A DNA stretch of 64,000 nt from Aeromonas rivipollensis (GTDB lineage: Bacteria > Pseudomonadota > Gammaproteobacteria > Enterobacterales > Aeromonadaceae): the NCBI RefSeq assembly GCF_010974825.1, contig NZ_JAAILA010000003.1, positions 310,001-374,000 of the forward strand. Direction: 5' to 3'. The position numbers were made by a program, and so were the translations under genes. Position 1 is the first letter of the stretch. Every line of letters starts with the position of its first letter. The notes below the pieces were generated by a model that saw nothing but the letters and a program-made list of their open reading frames with translations, was not told the DNA's origin and searched no databases. This document shows positions 37,892-47,111 of this stretch, in pieces.

Positions 37892-39601
37892 TCAGACCCT
37901 GCGGTAGGGCAGATAGACGGGCTCCCACATGTGGCTCAGGATGTGCTGCTGCAGATCCTGGCCAATCAGCGGGTGGGAGGGGTCGCGGCGCACTATGTCC
38001 TTGAGCACGGCGGTCGCCACGTGTACCGAGATGCTGCGCAGCTCGCTGATCCGCGGGTAGACGGTGCCCCGGGCCAGATCCGCCTCATCCACGCACTCCG
38101 CCAGGGCGAAGGCGGCTGTGGTGAAGATCTCCGGGCTTATCTCGCGAAGCTGGCTGACGATGGCGGCCAGCCCCACCCCCGGGAAGATGAAGACGTTGTT
38201 GCCCTGCCCGACCCTGAAGGTCTGTCCCTCATGGTGCACGTCCTTGAACGGGCTGCCGGTGGCGACTATGGCGCGGCCCTGGCTCCAGCGGAAGATGTCC
38301 TCCGGCAGCGCCTCGCAGTTGGCGGTGGGGTTGGAGAGGGGGAACACCATGGGGCGCTCGCAGTGGGCCAGCATCAGCTGGATATGCTCCTCCTGGAAGG
38401 CGCCACCGGCGCCGCTGGTGCCGAGCAGCACGCTGATGGGCACGTGGCGCAGCACCTCGGTCAGCCCCGCCTTGCCCTGCAGATCCCACTGGGCCAGCAG
38501 CAGGCCCGGCTTGGCGTAGCGGCGCTTGTATTCATCCAGCCCCTCGCGGTTGTCGCACACCAGCCCCTGGGTATCCAGAATGTAAATGCGATCCCGCGCC
38601 GCCTGCGGGTCCAGCCCTTCGCGGATCATCCCCGCGCAGATCTGATCCGCCACCCCGACCCCGCCGGCCCCGGCCCCATAGACCAGGTAGTGCTGCTGGC
38701 CCAGGGTCTCGCCCTTGGACTTGACCGCCCCTATGATGCCCGCCAGCACCACGGCCCCTGTGCCCTGGATGTCGTCGTTGAACGAGGGCAGCGTCTGCTG
38801 GTAGCGGGAGAGGTTGTTGAAGGCGTTGGACTTGCTGAAGTCCTCCCACTGCAAGACGGCGTTGGGGAAGTGGCGCTTGACCCCGGCCACGAACTTGTCG
38901 ATGAAGTCGTCGTACTCCTTGCCGCGAATGCGGCGATGGGGCTGACCCAGGTACATGGGGTCGTCCAGCAGCGCCTGGTTGTCGGTGCCCACATCCAGCG
39001 CTATGGGCAGACAGCAGGCGGGGTGGATACCGGCCCCCAGGGTATAGAGGGAGAGCTTGCCGATGGGGATGCCCATGCCCCCCACCCCCTGATCCCCGAT
39101 GCCGAGGATCCCCTGGCTGTCGGTGACGACTATGATGCGCACCGCCTTGGCGTCCATGTGGCGGGCGAGGGAGCCCATGTCATCGACGTTCTTCGGGGTG
39201 ATGTAGAGGCCGCGCGGCTTCTGGAAGCGGTGGCTGAACTCCTGACAGGCCTTGCCCACGGTCGGGGTATAGATGTAGGGGGTCATCTCCTCCACGTGGC
39301 GCGACAGCAGGGCGTAGAACAGGGTCTCGTTGCGATCCTGCAGGGCCCGCAGGTTCTGGTACTTCTCGATGTCGCTGCAGGCGCTCAGGAAGCCCTGATA
39401 GACCCGCTCCAGCTGGGCCTCGAAGGTCTGCACCTGGGGCGGCAGCAGGCCGTCGAGCTCGAAGTCGGCCCGCTCCTGTTCGGTGAAGGCGGTGCCCTTG
39501 TTGAGATTGCGATCGTTGAGCAGATCGGTGCCTGTCAGTGCAACGGGGCGAAAGTCCTCTCCCTGTGCGTCTTTCCACAGCAGATATTGTCCGGTAGCCA
39601 T
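37892..39601 (-). CDS. maeA: NAD-dependent malic enzyme (oxaloacetate-decarboxylating)
   Basis: About 569 residues, close to E. coli MaeA (565). It converts malate and NAD+ to pyruvate, CO2 and NADH. Landmarks are MTPYIYTPTVGKACQEFSH (active-site Tyr), SDSQGILGIGDQG-type stretch VTDSQGILGIGDQGVGGMG, FNDDIQGT (metal ligands) and the nucleotide-binding VYGAGAGGVGVA. The ATG at 39601 is spaced properly from AAGAGA; in-frame ATGs at 39607 and 39649 are alternatives. It is transcribed alone. Confidence 0.92.
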   Translation of the reverse strand: MATGQYLLWKDAQGEDFRPVALTGTDLLNDRNLNKGTAFTEQERADFELDGLLPPQVQTFEAQLERVYQGFLSACSDIEKYQNLRALQDRNETLFYALLSRHVEEMTPYIYTPTVGKACQEFSHRFQKPRGLYITPKNVDDMGSLARHMDAKAVRIIVVTDSQGILGIGDQGVGGMGIPIGKLSLYTLGAGIHPACCLPIALDVGTDNQALLDDPMYLGQPHRRIRGKEYDDFIDKFVAGVKRHFPNAVLQWEDFSKSNAFNNLSRYQQTLPSFNDDIQGTGAVVLAGIIGAVKSKGETLGQQHYLVYGAGAGGVGVADQICAGMIREGLDPQAARDRIYILDTQGLVCDNREGLDEYKRRYAKPGLLLAQWDLQGKAGLTEVLRHVPISVLLGTSGAGGAFQEEHIQLMLAHCERPMVFPLSNPTANCEALPEDIFRWSQGRAIVATGSPFKDVHHEGQTFRVGQGNNVFIFPGVGLAAIVSQLREISPEIFTTAAFALAECVDEADLARGTVYPRISELRSISVHVATAVLKDIVRRDPSHPLIGQDLQQHILSHMWEPVYLPYRRV

Positions 39602-39869
39602 AGTCATTCTCTTTGATTTACATGATGTTGCCATTAGGCAGGAGAGCAAGACTCAGATTGCAGGGGATCATATGACGTTTGGGGATTCGGTTTTGTGAGC
39701 TTGGGCATACCCTGCGGCCAAAGCCCCCTCTCCTGCCGGGCTCATGGCCGCCGGGCTTGCCCCGGCGGGGCGCTTGACGCAAGATCGGCAGACATTCGAT
39801 GCCGCGAGCGCCTTTGCTAGAGCAGAGGCTGAACAGGCGGCATGTCACCTCACAGACCCCTGGAGCCCC

Positions 39870-40499
39870 ATGAGCCGCAGCGATCTCCCCTTCCCCGTCT
39901 CCGCCGTGATCCTGGCCGGTGGCCGTGCCACCCGCATGGGGGGCGACGACAAGGGCTGGGTGCCCCTGGCGGGCAAGCCCCTGATAGTCCACGTGCTCGA
40001 ACGTCTGCGCCCCCAGGTGGACGAGGTGCTGATCAACGCCAACCGCAGCGAGGAGCGCTACCGGGCGCTGGCCCCCGTCATCGGCGACACGCAGGCCGAC
40101 TTTCAGGGGCCGCTCGCGGGCATGCAGGCTGGCCTTGCCGCCGCCCGCCACGACTGGGTGCTGTTCGTGCCCTGTGACGGCCCCGCCCTGCCACGGGATC
40201 TGATGGCCCGCTTTCGCGCCGCCATGACGCCGCAGACCGAGCTGCTGGTGGCCCACGACGGCCAGCACCTGCAACCCGTGGTCGCCCTGCTCCATCGCGC
40301 CCTGCTGCCCTCACTGCAACTGGCCCTGGCAGAGGGAGAGCGCAAGACGGGGGCCTGGTTTGCCCGCCACCGGATGACGGTGGTGCCCTTTGCCGATGCG
40401 CCTGATGCCTTCGTCAATCTCAACAGCCCGGCCGAGCTCGCCGCCTACGAGGCGAGTCTGTCAGATCCCGAGCCGTTGGCGGGGGGCCTGCGACCATGA
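39870..40499 (+). CDS. mobA: Molybdenum cofactor guanylyltransferase MobA
   Basis: A 209-residue nucleotidyltransferase that joins GMP to Mo-molybdopterin to form the MGD cofactor. The N-terminal LAGGRATRMGGDDKG (about 15-29) is the GTP-binding signature, and FVPCDGPALP holds the metal-binding aspartate. The ATG 39870 has GGAG upstream; a frame extension to 39744 is not supported. The stop overlaps the mobB ATG by 4 nt, as in mobAB operons. Confidence 0.93.
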   Translation: MSRSDLPFPVSAVILAGGRATRMGGDDKGWVPLAGKPLIVHVLERLRPQVDEVLINANRSEERYRALAPVIGDTQADFQGPLAGMQAGLAAARHDWVLFVPCDGPALPRDLMARFRAAMTPQTELLVAHDGQHLQPVVALLHRALLPSLQLALAEGERKTGAWFARHRMTVVPFADAPDAFVNLNSPAELAAYEASLSDPEPLAGGLRP

Positions 40500-41251
40500 G
40501 CGCCCCAGGGCCCCTGCTCGGCTTCGTCGCCTGGAGCGGCACCGGCAAGACCACCCTGCTGGAGCGCCTCATTCCCCTGCTCGGCCAGCGCGGCCTGCGG
40601 CTAGGGGTGCTCAAGCATACCCATCACCACTTCGACATGGACAAGCCGGGCAAGGACAGCCATCGCCTGCGCCAGGCCGGTGCCCGCCAGGTGATGGCGG
40701 CCTCCTCCCTGCGCCACGCCCTGATCTGCGAGACCCCGGAGCAAGAGCCCTCTCTGGAGGCGCTGCTGGCCCGCTTCGACTGGGAGCGGCTCGATCTGCT
40801 GCTGGTCGAGGGGTTCAAGCATCACCATTTTCCCAAGATAGAGCTCCATCGCCGCGCCCTCGGGAAGCCCCTGCTGTTCCAAGACGACCCGGACATAGTG
40901 GCGCTCATCAGCGATGAGCCCGAGGCAACCACCCTGCCCCAGTTTCGTTTCGAGGCCCTGGACGCCATCGCCGACTTCATCTGTGCCCGGCTGCCCCGGG
41001 ATGCAAGCAACCAGCCCCCTTTATCGCCGCCGCTGCGCCTGTTCGCCCTGGCCCTGGAGGCCATGCCCAATCCGGCGGGGGAGGCTTGCCTGCCCGGCCA
41101 CCTCGGCCAGGATGCCAACGGCTGCTTGCAGGTGCGCCCGGCAAGTGCTTTCATGCCCTCTGCCCTGCCCTTGGCCAACTGCGTGATCGAATGCCCTGCC
41201 CGATCGGCCATCATCCCCGGTGAGCGGGTCCGGATCCGCCTCTTGCCCTGA
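40496..41251 (+). CDS. mobB: MobB GTPase with a MoeA-like C-terminal extension
   Basis: A 251-residue protein. Residues 1 to about 165 are MobB: Walker A WSGTGKTTLLE (14-24), LKHTHHHFDMDKPGKDS and the ...LLLVEGFKHHHFPKIELHR block. It assists MobA in cofactor synthesis. The remaining 80 or so residues exceed the usual MobB length (about 170) and resemble domain IV of MoeA (LANCVIECPARSAIIPGERV then RIRLLP). This suggests a fusion that retains only the last MoeA domain. Translation is coupled to mobA. Confidence 0.87.
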   Translation: MSAPGPLLGFVAWSGTGKTTLLERLIPLLGQRGLRLGVLKHTHHHFDMDKPGKDSHRLRQAGARQVMAASSLRHALICETPEQEPSLEALLARFDWERLDLLLVEGFKHHHFPKIELHRRALGKPLLFQDDPDIVALISDEPEATTLPQFRFEALDAIADFICARLPRDASNQPPLSPPLRLFALALEAMPNPAGEACLPGHLGQDANGCLQVRPASAFMPSALPLANCVIECPARSAIIPGERVRIRLLP

Positions 41252-41310
41252 TGGGGAGCGTCAGCCGGCACGGCAACACGAGATGATCAACCTGACATGA
41301 GACGACTCCC

Positions 41311-42387
41311 TTGCGCCTGAACACGCCGCTCTCCCGCTTCGATCTGCTGATCTATGGCCGCTACCGCCTGGTCCACGGCCTGCGCATCGCCCTGGCCTTC
41401 ACCCTCACCTTCCTGCTGACCCGGGAGCTCAAGCTGCCGGAGAGCACCTGGCCCCTCATCACCCTAGTGGTGGTGATGGGCCCCATCTCGTTCTGGGGCA
41501 ATGTGCTCTCCCGGGCGCTGCAACGGGTGGTCGGCACCATCTTCGGCGCCGCCTGCGGGGTGGTGGCCCTCTATCTGGAGCTCTACTCCCTGCCGCTGAT
41601 GCTGGTCTGGTGCTGCGCCATCATGTTCCTGTGCGGCTACCTGGCGCTTGGCAAGCGCCCCTATGTGGGGCTGCTCATCGGCATCACCCTGGGGGTCATA
41701 GTCGGCGGGGTGCCGGGAGACATAGAGACGGCGCTCTGGCGCAGCGGCGACGTGATCCTGGGTTCCATGCTGGCCCTGCTGTTTTGCAGCATCTACCCCC
41801 AGCGGGCCTACACCCACTGGCGGCTGCAGATGCACGACAGCCTGCAGCAGGCCGGGCGTCTCTATCACACCCACCTCTCCCCCAATATTCTGGAGCGCCC
41901 CAGGCTGGCCCAAAGCCACGCCCGCCTGCTCACCAAGATAGTCAGCCTGCGCCCCCTGCTGGCGCCCGCCGTCAAGGAGACCCGCCTCAACAGCACCCTG
42001 TTCGAGGCCGTCCAGACCACGATGCGCAACACCTTCTGCACCCTGGAGATGCTGGCCAACACCTACTGGCGTGATCGCCAGAGCCACTTCCTGATGCAGA
42101 GCCACCCCGGGCTGCGCGCCTGCCAGCAGGCCACAGAGGCGGTGATCATCCAGCTCGCCCTCATGCTCAAGAGCGGTGACAGCAGCGCCGCCGAGCAGGC
42201 CATAGCCAGATTGCAGGCGGCAGCCGCCGAGGTGCAGGCCGAGGTGCGCCCGGGGGCCGATGACGAGGCCACCATCAGCGGCTACCTCTGGCTCAACCTG
42301 CAGCTCACCGAGCAGATAGCCCACCTCCACCGCCTGCTGGGGCTGGTGATGAACCCGCCCCGCAGCCAGGGCAGCAAGTCGAGCTAA
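41311..42387 (+). CDS. yeeA: FUSC-family inner-membrane protein (YeeA-like)
   Basis: A 358-residue membrane protein similar along its length to E. coli YeeA (352): RLVHGLRIALAFTLTFLLTR, PESTWPLITLVVVMGPISFW, ALWRSGDVILGSMLALLF and a cytosolic helical C-terminus. About six transmembrane helices lie in the N-terminal half. FUSC proteins are linked to aromatic acid or other solute efflux, but the role of YeeA is unknown. The start appears to be TTG at 41311 (GAGACGA upstream), as no in-frame ATG precedes the first conserved segment. Confidence 0.82.
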   Translation: MRLNTPLSRFDLLIYGRYRLVHGLRIALAFTLTFLLTRELKLPESTWPLITLVVVMGPISFWGNVLSRALQRVVGTIFGAACGVVALYLELYSLPLMLVWCCAIMFLCGYLALGKRPYVGLLIGITLGVIVGGVPGDIETALWRSGDVILGSMLALLFCSIYPQRAYTHWRLQMHDSLQQAGRLYHTHLSPNILERPRLAQSHARLLTKIVSLRPLLAPAVKETRLNSTLFEAVQTTMRNTFCTLEMLANTYWRDRQSHFLMQSHPGLRACQQATEAVIIQLALMLKSGDSSAAEQAIARLQAAAAEVQAEVRPGADDEATISGYLWLNLQLTEQIAHLHRLLGLVMNPPRSQGSKSS

Positions 42388-42390
42388 CAA

Positions 42391-42421
42391 AACGCCCCGC
42401 ATTGCGGGGCGTTCCTGTCTT
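42391..42421 (+). terminator. Terminator of the yeeA-like gene
   Basis: The perfect 10-bp stem AACGCCCCGC / GCGGGGCGTT has a 3-nt loop, followed by CCTGTCTTT. Confidence 0.75.
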
Positions 42422-42460
42422 TGGTCTCCGGCCACTCGGGCCATGACGACGCCGTCGGCC

Positions 42461-43834
42461 TTAACCGGCCTGCGCCAGGGGCTGCTCGGGGGTGAGATAG
42501 AGGGAGAAGTCCCGGATCCCCGCCTGAAGGGCGGCGAAACAGTCGGGATCGATGGCGCTGCCCAGATGCTCGGCCATCATCTCCAGCGCCTGGGGCACAG
42601 GGATGGCGTCGCGATAGGGGCGCTTGGCGGTGATGGCGTCGAAGATGTCGGCGGTGGTGATGATGCGTGTCTCGAGAGCAATCTCTGCGCCGCTGAGCCC
42701 CCTCGGATAGCCCTTGCCATCGAGCCGTTCATGATGGGCCCCGGCCACCTGGGCCAGCTCCCTGAACGCCCCTATGCGGCCCAGGATCTCCTCGGTATAG
42801 GCGGCATGCATCTGCACCGCGGCCCACTCCTGCGCATCTAGCTTGCCCGGCTTGTCGAGGATGGCGTTGCTCACCCCGAGCTTGCCCACATCGTGGAGCA
42901 GGGCACCCCGCTTGAGCCAGCGCCGTCTCGATTCAGGCAGCCCCATCTGGGCGGCAAGAATGTCGGTATAGAGCGCCACCCTGCCGCTGTGGCCCGCGGT
43001 ATAGGGGCTCTTGGAGTCCACCACCTGACCGAAGGCCGCGGCTATCTCGTCCAGATAATCTTCATCGAGCGCCACCTCCCCCTGCCCGGCCGGGTGGTCG
43101 AAGACCCACTCGGTCAGCCTGGGGTCCACCAGCCCTTGCCAGAAATCCTCGTCCGCCAGCGCTTCAAATTCGCCGACCAGGGCAGGATCAAACCAGCTGC
43201 CGCTGCGCTCGCGCAGCTCCCTCAGCGCCGCATCCGGGCCTGCGGCGGCGTGAAACACATCCACCACCTGACAGAGCAGGGCAATGCGGGAGAAGAGGGG
43301 GATAGCCTCCCCCGCCAGTTGCAGCGGCCGCCCCTTGCCATTCCAGTGTTCATCGAGGGAGAGGATGCCGTTGGCCACCTCGTCACCGAAGCGCAGCTGG
43401 CGAGCTATGTCCGCCCCCCGGTGACAGCGGGTCTGGATCAGCTCGTTGGCTATCTGATCGCCGTTGCGAAAGATGTGGAACAGGCTGCGAAAACGGCCGA
43501 GCAGATCCGCCTGCAAGCCGGTGTGACCCAGCACGAAGTTGACCACCTCGGAGAGGGAGCCATCCACCAGCTTGAAGTCGCGCTTGAAGTGAAGATCGTC
43601 GGTGAGATAGAGCTCGCAGATGCGGGCGGCATTGCTGCTGCACCCCAGATCCTTAAGCAGTAGGGTGTAATAGAGGTCATGGCGCTGCCGGGCATCCAGT
43701 CCCAGCCGCTCCCCCAGACGGGCACCTATCCAGCAACAGCGGATGCAGTGCCCCCGTGGTTGACCCTCAGTCATGTCCAGGGCATGGCTGAGGGAACCAA
43801 TCAATTCAGCCAACCGCAATCCGGTCACCGTCAT
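42461..43834 (-). CDS. HD-GYP domain protein, probable cyclic-di-GMP phosphodiesterase
   Basis: A 457-residue cytoplasmic protein with two HD-type halves. The C-terminal half has the complete HD-GYP pattern: GHSGRVALYTD, LLHDVGKLGV near 314, HHERLDGKGYPRG near 373, and the later D in ITTADIFDAITAKRPYR. This predicts hydrolysis of cyclic-di-GMP. The N-terminal half (about 20-240) follows the same fold but has KD in place of HD (LLLKDLGC), so it is probably inactive and sensory or structural. No receiver or transmembrane domain is present. Confidence 0.87.
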   Translation of the reverse strand: MTVTGLRLAELIGSLSHALDMTEGQPRGHCIRCCWIGARLGERLGLDARQRHDLYYTLLLKDLGCSSNAARICELYLTDDLHFKRDFKLVDGSLSEVVNFVLGHTGLQADLLGRFRSLFHIFRNGDQIANELIQTRCHRGADIARQLRFGDEVANGILSLDEHWNGKGRPLQLAGEAIPLFSRIALLCQVVDVFHAAAGPDAALRELRERSGSWFDPALVGEFEALADEDFWQGLVDPRLTEWVFDHPAGQGEVALDEDYLDEIAAAFGQVVDSKSPYTAGHSGRVALYTDILAAQMGLPESRRRWLKRGALLHDVGKLGVSNAILDKPGKLDAQEWAAVQMHAAYTEEILGRIGAFRELAQVAGAHHERLDGKGYPRGLSGAEIALETRIITTADIFDAITAKRPYRDAIPVPQALEMMAEHLGSAIDPDCFAALQAGIRDFSLYLTPEQPLAQAG

Positions 43835-43921
43835 AGCCTACTCCCTTAGACATAATGGCGATCTTGCCAGCCGCTTGTTTATACCCTTTTCAGAGAAAAA
43901 AAGATCAGCTTTCTGAAGAGG

Positions 43922-44479
43922 TTAAACCGCCACCTTGCCTGCATTTGCCTTCTCGTCCAGCTGCTTGCGGGTCAGGGTCGAGACCAGCTTGTCATCCAGG
44001 TAGATGTCCAGCAGCTCGCCGCGCATCTCCCCGCGCATCATGTCGCGATGACCGTCGATGTAGTGGATCTCCATCTGGGCCGTGCGCTCGTCCGGGTAGC
44101 TCACCTTCACCTCGCGCACCCCTTGCGGCAGCATGGCGAGCGGCACCTTGTTGAGGGCCGGATCCAGATGCTGGTTGACCTTGATCACCGCATCGGCCTT
44201 GTGATCCACCAGGGCCGGCGACTTGCCGGTGATGGGGTTCTTGCCCGACCAGAATTCGATGGTGTTGAACACGAACAGATCCGCCGTCGCCGCCAGGCCA
44301 TAGACGGGGGAGAGCAGCACGAAGACACCGGCACGGCCGTAGCGATTGTCCACCACGCTGAGGTTGCCCTTGGTCACCATGGAGGAGAGCCCCATCTGCC
44401 CCATGCAACCGCTGAGACCCATGCTCGCTACCGTCCCCAGCAGCAGGGCCAGGGCCCTGCCTTTGTGTCGTACTGCCAT
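43922..44479 (-). CDS. DUF3332 family lipoprotein
   Basis: A 185-residue predicted lipoprotein with signal and lipobox (GLSGC, Cys25), then a body matching DUF3332: SSMVTKGNLSVVDNRYGRAG, LSPVYGLAATADLFVFNTIE and FWSGKNPITGKSPALVD. The family occurs in Vibrio and Aeromonas relatives and has no known function. It contains conserved hydrophobic stretches that could associate with the membrane. Transcribed alone. Confidence 0.75.
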   Translation of the reverse strand: MAVRHKGRALALLLGTVASMGLSGCMGQMGLSSMVTKGNLSVVDNRYGRAGVFVLLSPVYGLAATADLFVFNTIEFWSGKNPITGKSPALVDHKADAVIKVNQHLDPALNKVPLAMLPQGVREVKVSYPDERTAQMEIHYIDGHRDMMRGEMRGELLDIYLDDKLVSTLTRKQLDEKANAGKVAV

Positions 44480-44640
44480 TGTTTTCTACCCGCTCAATGA
44501 AAAATGAGGCGGCAGCCTAAACAAGGCGGCGGATCGCCACAATTCACAAGGCCGGGGTCATACAGCCAGGGTTCAGCTTGGGGGCTCGTTCGCTCACTCT
44601 TTTGGCGATCTCGTCAGAGGGTGTCGCCAGAGCAGTGGGG

Positions 44641-45936
44641 TCAGATGGAGAGTGCCGAGACCGTCTGCGAGACCCGGCTCGCCTCCTGGTGGATGTCGCT
44701 CATCAGCTTGTCCACCTCGGCTATCTGCTGCTTGCCGAGTTCGGCGCTGCCCGCCACCCCGGCCATGTCGTCGGTCACCCTGGCGGTCAGCTCGCGGTTC
44801 TTCTGCACCACCTTGGCTATCTCGGCGGTGGAAAGAGAGGTGCGGGCCGCCAGCTGGCGTACCTCGTCGGCCACCACGGCAAAGCCCCGTCCCTGCTCCC
44901 CCGCCCGCGCCGCCTCTATGGCCGCATTGAGGGCCAGCAGGTTGGTCTGATCGGCGATGGCGCTGATGGTGGAGACGATGGCCTCTATGCTCCTGGACTG
45001 CTCGTTGAGCTGACCGATGAGGGCGATGGCCTGATCCACCTGGGCGGCGATCAGGGAAGAGGTATCGACCACGGCGCGCAGCAGCTCGGCCCCGGCCTCG
45101 GCGCTGCTCAAGGTCTCCTGCGCCGTGCAGTGGGCGAGGCGGGCCGCTTCCCGGGTGGCGTGGTTCTGCTCGATGCGGGCCGTGATGTCGCTGGCGAACT
45201 TGACGACCTTCACCACCTTGCCGCTCTGATCCCGGATAGGGTTATAGGTGGCCTCCAGCCAGACGGCCTCCCCCCGGCTGTTGTGGCGCATGAAGAGGCC
45301 GGACTTGAACTGGCCACGGGCCAGCTCCTCCCAGAATTTGGGCTGCTCGCGCAGGAAGGCCTCGTCACAGAAGATCCTGTGATGCTTGCCCGCAATCTCG
45401 TTCAGGCGATAGCCCATGGCGTCGAGGAAGTTGGCGTTGGCGCTGATGATCTCGCCGCTCGGGGTGAACTCTATCATGGCCCGGGAGCGGTCCAGCGCCT
45501 GGGAGAGCGCCTCCAGGTGTTGCAGCCGCTGATGCCGGGCCGTCACGTCGCTGGCCAGCTTCACCACCCGGGTCACCCTGCCCTGGGTCTTCACCGGGAA
45601 ATAGCTCGCCTCCAACCAGCGGGTCTCGCCCTTCTGGTTGACCCGCTCGAAGGTGCCAGACTGGGGCTGACCCTGGCGCAGGCGGCTCCAGAACTGCTGA
45701 TAGTCGGTGGAGCCGGTCCAGCCCTTAGGGCAGAGCAGGCTGTGGTGACGCCCAAGCAGCTCGCCAGCGCCATATCCCATCAGGCTCAGGAAGGGGTCGC
45801 TGACTTCCAGGATCTCCCCGTCCGGGCTGAAGATGATGGTCGCGGCACCGCCCTTGATCCCCTGGGCGAAGCCCTGCTCTTCATCGAGCCGGGCCTGACA
45901 GGCCTGCAACTGCGCCTTGAGTTTGTGATTGAACAT
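44641..45936 (-). CDS. Soluble PAS-PAS methyl-accepting chemotaxis protein (BdlA-like)
   Basis: A 431-residue chemoreceptor without transmembrane segments. Two PAS domains (about 30-130 and 150-255), each ending in a PAC-like motif ([18 protein letters not shown]), are followed by a short MCP signalling domain with the hairpin tip [19 protein letters not shown]. This layout is that of Pseudomonas BdlA, a receptor for biofilm dispersal, and of Aer-like proteins. The PAS cofactor (haem, FAD or none) cannot be told from sequence. The ATG 45936 was chosen because the PAS region begins there; an extension to 46014 has no support. Confidence 0.85.
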   Translation of the reverse strand: MFNHKLKAQLQACQARLDEEQGFAQGIKGGAATIIFSPDGEILEVSDPFLSLMGYGAGELLGRHHSLLCPKGWTGSTDYQQFWSRLRQGQPQSGTFERVNQKGETRWLEASYFPVKTQGRVTRVVKLASDVTARHQRLQHLEALSQALDRSRAMIEFTPSGEIISANANFLDAMGYRLNEIAGKHHRIFCDEAFLREQPKFWEELARGQFKSGLFMRHNSRGEAVWLEATYNPIRDQSGKVVKVVKFASDITARIEQNHATREAARLAHCTAQETLSSAEAGAELLRAVVDTSSLIAAQVDQAIALIGQLNEQSRSIEAIVSTISAIADQTNLLALNAAIEAARAGEQGRGFAVVADEVRQLAARTSLSTAEIAKVVQKNRELTARVTDDMAGVAGSAELGKQQIAEVDKLMSDIHQEASRVSQTVSALSI

Positions 45937-46128
45937 GACACTCCTACCTCGTTGACGATCCGGATCGGCACCACAGCCTCCCCCCACTGACTGTATCGGC
46001 CCCGCAAGTCCCAATATGAGTGGTCAGATGACCTTGGGTCATGGGGGCGCGCAGTGTATAGAAAAGCGACTAGGCCGCCAAGGGCTGCCAGTACGTAAAA
46101 GAATCTGCCGAGGATCACTGCGGCTAGT

Positions 46129-46593
46129 TCAGGGGGCGGGACACCACTCCAGGCAGGCCGGATTGGAAACAAAACCGAGTCGCTCGTAGAGCGGACGCCC
46201 CTGCTCGCTGGCGTGCAGCCACAGCTTGCCCAGTCGCTGTTCCCGGGCATGGGCCGCCATGGCATCGAGCAGGGCGCTCGCCATGCCCCGCTTGCGCCAG
46301 GCCGGCAGTGTATACATGTTGAGCAGATAGGCCTCGCGCCCCGCCAGGTTGCCAGGATAGGGTGGCCGCACGAAGAGCGCCAAGGTGCCGCACGCCACCG
46401 CCTCCCCCTCGACCTCCACCAGCCAGGAGCGGGCGCTGCCATCCGCCTGTGCCGAGCTGAAATAGGATTGGGTCGCCTGCCGCAGAACATCGCTCGCCTG
46501 CGGATCATCGAGCTCCCCCAGTTCACCAAACAGCGCCATGCGAAGGCGCACCAGGGCGGGAATGTCGGCGGCCAGGGCCTCGCGAACCATCAT
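46129..46593 (-). CDS. GNAT-family N-acetyltransferase
   Basis: A 154-residue acetyltransferase with acetyl-CoA-binding motif A (YTLPAWRKRGMASALLDAM, about 94-112) and the C-terminal LYERLGFVSNP. The substrate is unknown. Two adjacent ATGs start the frame with GAGGAG upstream. The same frame runs open far upstream through the DoxX and BufC genes, but that is read-through of GC-rich sequence. A terminator separates it from the bufferin operon, so it is probably unrelated to it. Confidence 0.8.
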   Translation of the reverse strand: MMVREALAADIPALVRLRMALFGELGELDDPQASDVLRQATQSYFSSAQADGSARSWLVEVEGEAVACGTLALFVRPPYPGNLAGREAYLLNMYTLPAWRKRGMASALLDAMAAHAREQRLGKLWLHASEQGRPLYERLGFVSNPACLEWCPAP

Positions 46594-46613
46594 CTCTTTC
46601 TCCTCGGGTGGCA

Positions 46614-46642
46614 TGACAAGAAGGGGCCCGCAGGCCCCTTTA
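46614..46642 (-). terminator. Terminator of the bufferin operon
   Basis: The stem AAGGGGCC / GGCCCCTT is followed on the minus strand by TTCTTGTC, just after the DoxX stop codon. Confidence 0.65.
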
Positions 46643-46655
46643 TCTGGCAGCCACG

Positions 46656-47111
46656 TTAATGGCCGCTGCGTCCCCTGGCAAGGCGCCAGTGATCCAATGA
46701 CAGGGGGCCTGCGCCCCACACCGCCAGGGTCAGTAGCATCCAGCCCCACAGCTGGTGATCGTGAAAGCCCCCCGCCCACAGGGCCGGGTAGGAGATGACC
46801 GCCATGGCGTTGAAGCCAAACAGCAGCAAGGCGACCGGGCGGGTGAAGAGGCCCACCAGCAGGAAGAGCGGCAGCAGCAGTTCGGTCGCGGTGCCCGCGT
46901 AGGCCGCCCACTGCCAGGGCAGCAGGGGCACCTGGTACTCGAACTCGAACAGGTAGAGGGTGGAATCCCAGGCCGTGAACTTGAGCCAGCCGGATCGCAG
47001 GAAGACGGCGGCGATCCAGAGTCTGGCCAGCAGCAGCAGGGCGCCGCTGCACCAGGGCAGGATGCGCTCGGCAAAGAGGCCAAGCGGCTTGGAGAGAGTC
47101 TGTGTTGTCAT
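46656..47111 (-). CDS. bufD: DoxX-family membrane protein of the bufferin operon
   Basis: A 151-residue, four-helix DoxX protein (LARLWIAAVFLRSGWLKF, ATELLLPLFLLVGLFTRPVA). Its ATG overlaps the bufC stop by 4 nt. DoxX genes commonly close bufferin operons, where they may serve export or redox functions at the membrane. The gene name follows operon position, and the biochemical role is unproven. Confidence 0.8.
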   Translation of the reverse strand: MTTQTLSKPLGLFAERILPWCSGALLLLARLWIAAVFLRSGWLKFTAWDSTLYLFEFEYQVPLLPWQWAAYAGTATELLLPLFLLVGLFTRPVALLLFGFNAMAVISYPALWAGGFHDHQLWGWMLLTLAVWGAGPLSLDHWRLARGRSGH

